DNA from: Nannocystis sp.
GTDB lineage: Bacteria > Myxococcota_A > Polyangia > Nannocystales > Nannocystaceae
DNA: 64,000 bases
Direction of reading: 5' to 3'
Assembly (NCBI GenBank): GCA_016712315.1
Contig: JADJRG010000013.1
Location: 1,958,001 to 2,022,000, forward strand
Part shown: positions 57,361 to 64,000 of the stretch, one piece after another
How positions within the stretch are numbered: the stretch's first letter is position 1
How the letters are laid out: every line of letters begins with the position of its first letter
Position numbers and translations under genes: made by a program
Notes under the pieces: model-generated
What the model was told of the DNA's origin: nothing
What the model saw: the letters and a program-made list of their open reading frames with translations, nothing else
The model's database searches: none

Positions 57361-57594
57361 CGGCTTGCAGAAGAGCGGCCGCGTCTACTGCGTAGTTGTC
57401 TGACATTTGCTCTCCCGTGCCATCGACGACGACGTCTTGGTTCGCGCAGACTCTGCGCCTGCTGTCGCCAGGCGCAGGACGATCGTCGAGGTCGCCCGCC
57501 TCACTCCGCGCGCTTGACCTCCAGCGCCTAAGCGCGATCGCGATGGGTATACGCGAACTGGACGCGCGGGGTTCTCGCCCGTGGGCCGCGCCCA

Positions 57595-58390
57595 TCAGCC
57601 CTGGGCCGCGCCGCATGTGCCGCTGCAATTGTTGCCGAAGAGACCGGTCCGGCCGCAGGTGCCGAGGGTGGTCGCCGAGCCGCCCGTCGCGCAGGTGACG
57701 CCGACGGTGCCGCCCGGGCCCGGGTTGGTCTGGACGCAGTAGCAGCGGGCGAAGGGGCGGAGCGGGCTCGGGTCGTCGCCGCCACTGACCCGGTACGAGA
57801 CGAACCATGCCGCGGTCGTGTTGATCATGTCCTCGCCGACGACGATCTCGGGGCCCCCGAGCTCGAGAGCGACGAGCTCCTCGCCTTGGAGGGAGGTGAC
57901 GGTCGAGAGGAGCGCGGGGGGCCTTCCAGGGGCCGAGGCCGAAGTAGCCCTCGTCGATGTGGGGACGTAGAGCGTCGGCTTGACCTCGAGCCCGTCGAGG
58001 TCGAAGCCGTCGATGAGGGTCGCCGCGCGGGCAGCATCGTCGTCGCTGCCGCCGCGCTCGATGACGCCGATCTTGATCCGGTCGCTGAGGCTGAGGTCGA
58101 GCTCCGCCAAGGTCGCCGCGATCGCTGAGGCTGACCTCGTACTCGCCCTCCTCCGCGGCGGCGAGGACGCTCTCGTGGGCGAGGGCGGCGAAGTCGGGGT
58201 CGGTCGCGACCGCGCTGAGGCCGTCACGCAAGAGCTCGAGATCGCTGCGGAGGGGGTCCTCATCGCCCGAGCGGAGCTCGATGGCGCTGGTTGTGGCCGT
58301 CGGGGCGGCCTGCTCGACCGTACAGGCGAGGGTGGCGAGGCCGAGCGGCGAGAGGAGGGTGAGGGCGAGCACAAGACACCGTGTCGTCAT
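57595..58390 (-). pseudogene. Secreted lipoprotein gene with three indels
   Basis: The first frame encodes a lipoprotein signal (LGLATLACT) and DLELLRDGLSAVATDPDFAALAHESVLAAA. A second frame continues with AATLAELDLSLSDRIKIGVI and TLYVP, the first frame resumes for HIDEGYFGLGPWKAP, and the second frame returns with TSLQGEELVALELGG and a Cys/Gly-rich tail (GTCGRTGLFGNNCSGTCG) to the stop. The shifts are near 58127, 57961 and 57918, two of them in runs of one base. The intact product would be about 265 residues, and its function is unknown. Confidence 0.65.
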
Positions 58391-58668
58391 GGCTGGCTTC
58401 TAGAGCAGGTGCTGTGCCGGCGAGAAATGGCAATGAAATCAAAACGGGATCGCGTCGAGGCGCCGTCGCTGGGACAAGTGTCTCGGACATCTGCTGTCTT
58501 CACGGTGTCGATGAAGCCGGGCAACTGGCGCTCGGCGCGATGGCTCGTGAGGACGCGGTGCAGGAGCGGGTCGCGGCGGTGTTGGGGATGCGAGGGAGCT
58601 CGCGTGAGGGTCCAAGAATAATCGACGAGCACGCGCAACACCGAGGAGGCCGCGCCGACCTCTCGGGC

Positions 58669-59963
58669 ATGACAACCGCTTCGTCGTGTTTCAACTGGTG
58701 CGCCACGTTCTCGCTCCCCATCGTCGCGCTCCTCGCGTGTCACGAGCCTGTGAGCCCTGAGAACGTCGTGGACAGCGCGACGGACGGGTCCGACGTTTTT
58801 CCTCCCGGCGACTTCGGCGGTGAAGAATCGACCGGCGAGCCCTCCCCTCAGCCTCACCCGACCGACTTCTGCACGCTGAAGCCGGATGAGACCGCGGCCT
58901 GGGAGCGCTTCGTCTGCTCGGGGGAGGTCGCATCGTCGATCTTGTTCGAGTATCACGGCGATCCGGACGTTCCGATCGACGGCGTCGTGTTGTGCGCTGA
59001 CCTCTCGGTCTTCGAGGAGAAATCCCCCTCCTACGTGTACACGTGCGCGGTGCAGATGAGCCCCAAGGCGCCTTCGGCCACGGCGCGCCGATCCCGTACG
59101 CTGGCCCCGTCGACGCCTGCTGCCTCGGAGAGACGCCCCCCGACTTCGCCGAGGCGTTCTGCGAGATCGATGCTGCCGAGGAGATGTGTGTCGGCCTTGT
59201 GTACGCCCTCGATGAGTTGCGCGCGAAGATCCCGAAGGTCGGCAAGGGGATCGAGGTCTACAATCAGCTCACCGAACTCAACAAGTTCATCGCGACCAAT
59301 TCTTCGCTGACGAGCTGCTCCAAGGAGCTCGCGCAGGAGATCCTCGGGGGCGTGAGTGTCCCGGATTGGTCGCCTGGCGCCCCGGATCCGACGGAGGGGT
59401 GGCCGTGGTTCCGAGCGTTTGACTTCAACGTCACCAAGCTCGACATCGAGGCGTCGGCGACGACAGGGGATCTGTGTGTCGACGATCCTCCAGCCGTCAC
59501 GATCCAGTGTGGCCTAGCTGGCGCCGTCGCGATCGCCGGCCCCGCTGCCGTGACGACAACGAGCGCCAAGGGCGCCGCGTCGTTCGGCGAGCGGGACTGC
59601 GACGGCGACCGCTGTGAACTCGATCTCGTTGGTCTGGATCTGAGCCTCGCCGATTTCATCATCGGCTCCTGGAGCTTCGGAAGGATCCAGGTCGCGCTCG
59701 CCGAGCCCGCTCGCGGGCGTAGGACCGGCTCGAAGTGGTCCATCCCCGGCCACAACCTGCGCCTCAACGCGAGCTTCACGCTCGGCGATGACGCGCACGG
59801 CGCTACCCCGGGCGAGGTGCTGAGCGTCGAGTTCACCGTGCAGGGCGATGTGACAGGCTCGATCGACCACGGTCAGATCGTGATCGAGAGCCTGGAGATC
59901 CTCTCCTGGCCGCTGGAGTTGAAGCTCGCGGATGCGTATGGGGCCTGCCAAGCGGTTGACTGA
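58669..59963 (+). pseudogene. Secreted Cys-containing lipoprotein gene with one frameshift
   Basis: The first frame runs from ATG 58669 with a signal ending LPIVALLAC, then CTLKPDETAAWERFVCSG and SSILFEYHGDPDVPID. Near 59055-59062 the frame changes to one giving EPQGAFGHGAPIPYAGPVDACCLGE and continuing to 59963 with CDGDRCELDLVGLDLSLADFIIGSW. The joined product would be about 430 residues. No domain family is recognised, but the DCDGDRCEL calcium-like loop and paired cysteines suit a secreted protein. Confidence 0.65.
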
Positions 59964-60021
59964 GGTGAGCGCCACGAGCGCGATCTGGCCAGCCAAACAG
60001 CCCTGGTGCAGACTCGGGCGG

Positions 60022-61062
60022 GTGTACAGGGCCCCGACAAGGATCCTCGCGCTCACGCTCCTCGCGTGTGCGCCGGATTTTCCGCCTGAGATCTGGAGCG
60101 GCGAGCACCTCGTCTACGCGACCGACCGGGACGATCTGATCTGCGAGGGCAGCTTTCACCTGCAAGATCGATTCGTCGCGGCGCTCGCCGAGTTGGTCGG
60201 CGTGCAGCTCGAGGGGCCCGTGTTGTTCGTGTATGTGGAGCAGTCGCGGGTGGGCGGATTCTGCACGCGGGACATCGCTGCTGGGTGCGCGCGCGAGGAC
60301 GCCGTGATCTCCACTTGGCCAGTGAACCGGCACGAGCTCGCACACGCGGTCACGCTCGCAGCCGGCTGGCGGGGGCCCGCATCCTTCGTCGAGGGGATCG
60401 CTGAGGTCTTCAACAACGGCACCGACACCGTGCAAGAGCAGGCGCCGCTGGCGGAGGTGCTCGACAGCTTTCAGATCACCAAGCCCCACTACTTCACGAT
60501 GGGCCGCTTCGTTCGCTTCTTGATCGAGCGCCACGATCTCGAGGCCGTCGGCGCCTTCATGCGGGCGACGGAATACGATGATCGGCGGGTGGACTACGAG
60601 GCGGCGTTCGCCGAGCACTTCGGCGAGCCCTTGAGCGAGGCCGTGTTGGCGTTTGAGAGCTACCCAGTCTGCGCCGAGTGGAGCAACCGGATCGCGCTGC
60701 TCGAGTGCGACTCACCGCTGGCCGAGTGGCAGGGCGACATCTTGGATCTCACGGTCGATGTTCAGTGCGATGATCCGGGGGTGTTCGGGCCCTCCGGGAC
60801 CTCGCTCCAGATCAGCGCGTTCCGAGCCTTCGATGTCGCTCAGGAGGGCACCTACGAGCTCTCCGTGGAGAGCGAGGAGGACGTGGGCGTGGGGGTGAGG
60901 ATCACGCGCTGCGCCTCCTGCTGGGATCCGCTGGACCGCGGGATCGAGGCGAACACGAAGCAGAGCCTCCTCCTGCCAGCCGGGCGCTACTACGCGACGT
61001 TCGTGGCGACCACGGAGGCTCCGGGCGAGCTTCGGTTGACGATGACCCCAACGGTGCCCTGA
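60022..61062 (+). CDS. Lipoprotein with HExxH metallopeptidase-like site
   Basis: The 346-residue protein has a lipoprotein signal (ILALTLLACAP). A gluzincin-like zinc motif HELAHAV is followed about 20 residues later by FVEGIAEVF, whose Glu would be the third ligand, as in M1/M4-type and MA-clan peptidases. A C-terminal beta-rich domain of about 110 residues with paired cysteines (CASCWD) follows. The GTG at 60022 is chosen because it directly precedes the signal sequence. Unlike its neighbours the frame is intact. Confidence 0.75.
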   Translation: MYRAPTRILALTLLACAPDFPPEIWSGEHLVYATDRDDLICEGSFHLQDRFVAALAELVGVQLEGPVLFVYVEQSRVGGFCTRDIAAGCAREDAVISTWPVNRHELAHAVTLAAGWRGPASFVEGIAEVFNNGTDTVQEQAPLAEVLDSFQITKPHYFTMGRFVRFLIERHDLEAVGAFMRATEYDDRRVDYEAAFAEHFGEPLSEAVLAFESYPVCAEWSNRIALLECDSPLAEWQGDILDLTVDVQCDDPGVFGPSGTSLQISAFRAFDVAQEGTYELSVESEEDVGVGVRITRCASCWDPLDRGIEANTKQSLLLPAGRYYATFVATTEAPGELRLTMTPTVP

Positions 61063-61127
61063 TACTCTTGGCGGGAACGCGCAGCTCACGGCCCACTCGG
61101 GCCGCGCCCGCCCCCGGACCGACGCCC

Positions 61128-61466
61128 TTAGTCGCACACCTCGCCGGGTCGCGAGCACGTGTTGTTGCCGCACTGATCATCACGCTCGCAGGCGGGGAAG
61201 CAGCCTCCGACCGGTCCGTCGCAGGCCGAGCCCTCCGGGCAGTCCGCGGTGACCGTGCAAGCGCGCAAACACAAGCCGATGTACTCGACGCCATCGCCAC
61301 CGCAGGGCGGCGACGTCACGCACATGCCCTTGCCGCTGGCACCGGGGTACCCGATCACCGCGCACTCCCCAGACCCGCACTCCTTGTCCTCCGCACACAG
61401 CTCGCCGAGTTCCTTCTGGCAGCCGGCGATCAGGACGAGCGAAGCGAAGGCGATCCACGTGCGCAC
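61128..61466 (-). CDS. Cys-rich lipoprotein
   Basis: The 112-residue protein has a lipoprotein signal (SLVLIAGC) and 16 further cysteines in a repeating pattern (CAEDKECGSGEC, CLRACTVTADCPEGSAC, CERDDQCGNNTC), typical of disulfide-rich myxobacterial surface proteins. The GTG start is supported by a TAGTAT box 6 bases upstream on the minus strand. Confidence 0.8.
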   Translation of the reverse strand: MRTWIAFASLVLIAGCQKELGELCAEDKECGSGECAVIGYPGASGKGMCVTSPPCGGDGVEYIGLCLRACTVTADCPEGSACDGPVGGCFPACERDDQCGNNTCSRPGEVCD

Positions 61467-61472
61467 CGCGCG

Positions 61473-61478
61473 ATACTA
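61473..61478 (-). promoter_or_regulatory. -10 box for the Cys-rich lipoprotein
   Basis: On the minus strand TAGTAT ends exactly 6 bases before the GTG start at 61466. Confidence 0.5.
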
Positions 61479-61585
61479 GAAGATCCACCGATCTCGGGCA
61501 AGTTCGAGCATGCCTGAGCTTTCCCGCTGTCAAGCCTTCCTCCTGCTCTGGGCTCGCGAGCTACCCGCCGCGCGCGCGGCCCGAC

Positions 61586-61759
61586 GTGGCGGCGCTGGTG
61601 GTGATCATGGTGGCGCTCGTCGTGGCGCCGGTTGTGGCGGTGGGTGTGATCGCGCTCGTGGCGCCAAGGTGGACCGGCGCAAACCAACGATGCGACGCAG
61701 ATCCCGAGGACCCACGCTGCCGACCTCGTGATCTGGTTGCGCTCACGCGAACCACTTAA
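61586..61759 (+). CDS. Possible small membrane protein
   Basis: A GTG-started frame of 57 codons begins with a run of Val, Ala, Leu and Ile (about 27 residues) able to span a membrane. A short polar tail with three cysteines (RCDADPEDPRCR) follows. GC-rich DNA can produce Val/Ala-rich frames by chance and no ribosome-binding site is clear, so this is tentative. Confidence 0.3.
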   Translation: MAALVVIMVALVVAPVVAVGVIALVAPRWTGANQRCDADPEDPRCRPRDLVALTRTT

Positions 61760-61778
61760 AATGTCCCCAAAGACATGT

Positions 61779-62063
61779 TCATGGCGGCCCGCGGGGGCCG
61801 TGGAGGAACACCTCGATCGTGGGGATCGCCGGGCCGATGCTCTTCACGCGGGTGAGGCGGCCCAAGTGAGGGTCCGCGCTGAGGCCTGCGGCGGCGGAGA
61901 AGCCGAGGACGGCGTTGTCCAGCCAGGCCCCGCGCAAGATCTCGTCCAGGCCGAGCATGAACGGTCTGCCTACGGCTGCGAGCCGCTCCGCTGCGCGGAT
62001 CCTCCGCGTGATCCGGAGGAGGAGCGCCTTGATCTTCGACGTCGCTGAGAGGTCGTCCTCCAT
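61779..62063 (-). CDS. Possible hypothetical protein
   Basis: A 94-codon frame starting MEDDLSATSKIKALLLRITRRIRAAERLAA-like has balanced composition and a basic helical N-terminal half, then GLDEILRGAWLDNAVLGFS. No family, ribosome-binding site or promoter box supports it. Confidence 0.4.
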   Translation of the reverse strand: MEDDLSATSKIKALLLRITRRIRAAERLAAVGRPFMLGLDEILRGAWLDNAVLGFSAAAGLSADPHLGRLTRVKSIGPAIPTIEVFLHGPRGPP

Positions 62064-62391
62064 AGCATCAGGGATCTCAGATGCGGCGGGCGACCGCAAC
62101 GGGCCTTTTCGGGCGTAGGGCTGCCGCCTCGTGTTGCTCCCCGCGCTCACCCGCCGGCCTCGACCTCACCCTCCGGGCCGCCCAGGCCCACCTCCCCGCG
62201 CGCGCTCGTGGGTCGTCGAGCTCGGGCAGATCGCCCACCCCAGCCGTGACGCGTGGATCGGTCCGAATGACACGATCGCGCAGGCGATGTTGCAGGGAAT
62301 GTTTCACGGCGCGCAGGTGAGCCGGCGAACTTTCACGGCGACATGGGCGGTGAACTCGTGGTTTGGCGGGCGCTGGCTGGGTGCATCACAA

Positions 62392-62452
62392 AACGCGCGG
62401 CCCGAGCGAATCCGCCCCGGCTTCGAGCCGATTCGCTCGATGCCCGCGCGTT
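62392..62452. repeat. Long two-part hairpin
   Basis: AACGCGCGG (62392-62400) pairs with CCGCGCGTT (62444-62452). Inside it CGAGCGAATC (62403-62412) pairs with GATTCGCTCG (62430-62439), giving 19 perfect base pairs with a 2x4 internal loop and a 17-base apical loop. It lies outside any gene I accept. Confidence 0.75.
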
Positions 62453-62622
62453 CTGTACCGCCGGCCGCGCGCATTCGCGTGGTCAGCGCAAACCCACGCC
62501 CGGCCCCATCGGGCTTCGCGGCGCCATAGGCCCCCGTTTCTGCGGTTTTCGCGTGACCTAGGCCGATCCATGCCGATCGATGCGCGAACTCGTCGAGCGT
62601 GCGCGACGCGAGGGCGATCCGT

Positions 62623-62663
62623 ATTCTGATGAGATCTTATCGGCATTCGTATGAGATTCTGAT
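62623..62663 (+). promoter_or_regulatory. Repeated motifs in the promoter of the coiled-coil gene
   Basis: ATGAGAT occurs at 62629-62635 and 62651-62657, 22 bases or about two helical turns apart. ATTCTGAT occurs at 62623-62630 and 62656-62663. The stretch is much more AT-rich than its surroundings. GATTCT (62655-62660) ends 6 bases before the ATG and may be the -10. Confidence 0.45.
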
Positions 62664-62666
62664 CGC

Positions 62667-63983
62667 ATGCCGATGGACGACGGGCGCGAGGAGGGGCAGG
62701 TGCGGGGAGGAGCAGGTGCCAAGGTCCAGGCGTACTGCCGCGCCCTGGTGGCCGACCTGCCGCGGGGGCGGCTCGGGTGTGCGATCGCCGAAGAGCTGCT
62801 CGCGGGGGTGCCGATGGCTCACCGTCGGCGCTTGCCCGACGTCGTCGGCTCGGCGCCTTCGATCTTCCGTGCGCTGGTCGCGTGGGGGATCTTGCCCAGC
62901 TCGCCGAGCGCGCGTGTGATGTCCGCGGCGCTGGAGTGCGTGGCGACGGTCTCGCCGCTGGTCGAGCGACGAAGCCCTCGGCTGTGGGTGCTTCGGCTCT
63001 CGCACTTCGCCGACGATCGATCGCCGCTCGCGCAGGCGGTTCGGCGCCGGATCCCCAACGACCTGATCGAGATGGAGCCCGCTCCGGATCGCGCGGCACG
63101 ACCCGCGGGGAGGCGAGCGAGCCGCGACGAACGCGACCGGCTCGCCGTCGAGTTAGCGGCGTCGAAGCGTGAGATCGAGCGCCAACAGGCAGCGCTGGAG
63201 GAGGTGCGCGGAGCGCTTACAGCCGCCGAGCAGGCGGCCACCGTCCTGCAGCAGCAGATCGATGCGGCGGTGCGGAGGGAGGCGCTCGCGTCGGAGCAGT
63301 CGACGAAGAAGAGCGAGCAGCTCGTGGTCGAGCGTCGACGGGTCGAGGCTGCCGAGAGGAGGAGCGCGGAGCTGGAGCGCCAAGGATCCGATGCGCTCAA
63401 GAAAATCGCCGCCTCTGAGGAGCGTGCAGACGCGCTGGAAGAGGAGCTACATGAGCAACGAATGATTGTGTTCGCGAGCGAGGCGACAGAGTCTGAGTTG
63501 ATGGGTGGGCTCGCTCGAGCCGAGGAGATGGTCGCCTCGGCCACGGAAGAGGCACGCGCCGCGACGACACGAGCGGCCGAGTTGGAGCGTAAGCTCGAAG
63601 TCGTGACGACGGCCGCAGCCGAGGCGAAGACGCAATCACAGAGCGAGCTCGCGGCTCTCCGTAAGGAGCTCGTCGAGCTGCGGAAGGTAGAGTACAGGCA
63701 GGCAGAGCGGATCAAGACCCTCGAGCTCTTGTCCTCGAAAGAGAGTTGGGAGCGGGCGACGATCGTGAAGGCGCTCGGTATGTCGACCTACGATGACCGC
63801 GTCATGATCGACGTGTTCAACGAGCGGATGAGCGCGCTCGATTCGGCCCTCGGGGAGCTCCGCGCGCTGCGGAAGATCCTCCGGGTAGGGCCGCAGGATC
63901 AACGGCCTCTTCAGGAGATCCTCGAGGCCGAGCTCCGCAGCCGCGCGACCGGCCAGCCCCCCAGCGATCCCCAGCGGCGCTGA
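62667..63983 (+). CDS. Coiled-coil protein of unknown function
   Basis: The 438-residue protein has a globular N-terminal domain (about 20-135: VQAYCRALVADLPRGRLGC, RLWVLRLSHFADD), a long Ala/Glu/Arg-rich coiled coil (about 145-350) with heptad-like spacing, and a C-terminal conserved-looking segment (ERATIVKALGMSTYDDRVMI, then LRALRKILRVG). There is no signal peptide or membrane helix, so it should be cytoplasmic. I do not recognise the family. It lies next to the accessory region and has its own repeat-rich promoter. Confidence 0.8.
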   Translation: MPMDDGREEGQVRGGAGAKVQAYCRALVADLPRGRLGCAIAEELLAGVPMAHRRRLPDVVGSAPSIFRALVAWGILPSSPSARVMSAALECVATVSPLVERRSPRLWVLRLSHFADDRSPLAQAVRRRIPNDLIEMEPAPDRAARPAGRRASRDERDRLAVELAASKREIERQQAALEEVRGALTAAEQAATVLQQQIDAAVRREALASEQSTKKSEQLVVERRRVEAAERRSAELERQGSDALKKIAASEERADALEEELHEQRMIVFASEATESELMGGLARAEEMVASATEEARAATTRAAELERKLEVVTTAAAEAKTQSQSELAALRKELVELRKVEYRQAERIKTLELLSSKESWERATIVKALGMSTYDDRVMIDVFNERMSALDSALGELRALRKILRVGPQDQRPLQEILEAELRSRATGQPPSDPQRR

Positions 63984-64000
63984 GGGGGATCAGGGCGCCG

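Larger units (their letters stand above)
62064..62666. other. Sparsely coding stretch
   Basis: I find no convincing gene here. Open frames on both strands look like GC-rich noise, although a plus-strand fragment (VVELGQIAHPSRDAWIG) could be a degraded gene. The stretch contains a direct repeat TTTCACGGCG (62302-62311 and 62331-62340), a long hairpin and the AT-richer promoter region of the last gene. Confidence 0.5.

Noticed and set aside
57170..57594. Extension of the minus-strand lipoprotein frame to 57170
   Set aside because: The domain sequence ends at the stop at 57595 in the other frame. The extension is Arg-rich and overlaps the Cys-rich lipoprotein gene.

Overview
The window is a high-GC chromosomal segment from a bacterium that looks like a myxobacterium, most likely of the Nannocystis/Enhygromyxa/Plesiocystis group. 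The reasons are the very GC-rich codon use, many short lipoproteins, two large Hanks-type Ser/Thr kinases (one with TPR repeats), a PrkA/YeaH/SpoVR locus, Cys-rich DUF4215-like and fibrinogen-like secreted proteins, and flagellar-type export genes with no flagellar genes around them. The assignment is an inference from gene content.

Layout. 1-5.3 kb is the distal part of the ribosomal-protein/RNA-polymerase operon (rplO-secY-infA-rpmJ-rpsM-rpsK-rpsD-rpoA-rplQ), closed by a strong intrinsic terminator. 5.4-7.4 kb holds a compact fliO/P/Q/R-like quartet. 7.4-11.4 kb has yhbY and two exported TldD/PmbA-like proteins. On the minus strand, 11.4-20.3 kb carries a TPR Ser/Thr kinase, ApbE, a methyltransferase with a long acidic tail, an Ig-like lipoprotein and aminopeptidase P. 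20.4-31.3 kb is mostly housekeeping metabolism: a GT-C transferase, class II aldolase, YciO, exonuclease III, TtcA, DUF1244, an HD protein, an aspartoacylase-like enzyme, a fatty-acid hydroxylase under a FadR-type regulator with a visible operator, Bpt, a metallo-beta-lactamase-fold hydrolase and a CheY-like receiver. 31.4-35.4 kb has a PAS-PAS-GGDEF-EAL protein and a secreted beta-propeller.

35.4-42.4 kb is the most distinctive conserved block. prkA is followed on the same strand by a gene fusing a PfkB/HldE-like sugar-kinase domain to a sigma54-activator-like AAA+ domain that lacks GAFTGA. yeaH and spoVR are transcribed divergently. 42.4-52.7 kb contains a PP2C phosphatase, RNase P RNA, a bidirectional terminator, a zinc-ribbon protein next to a CAU-anticodon tRNA, a PQQ-type sugar dehydrogenase, a second Ser/Thr kinase, HtrA, Hsp33, a pseudouridine-synthase-like protein without its catalytic motif, a frameshifted glyoxalase I and a CBS-domain protein.

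From 52.7 kb to the right end the window is accessory. A tyrosine recombinase lies directly against a 5'-truncated fibrinogen-like gene. Beyond it are mostly lipoproteins (MACPF-like, Cys-rich, HExxH metallopeptidase-like), many broken by single-base indels, then a sparsely coding stretch with a long hairpin, and a coiled-coil protein with a repeat-rich promoter.

A recurring signal across the window is a TAnnnT box, often preceded by TGn, ending 5-7 bases (most often exactly 6) before the start codon of monocistronic or first genes. This predicts leaderless transcripts and was used to choose several starts.
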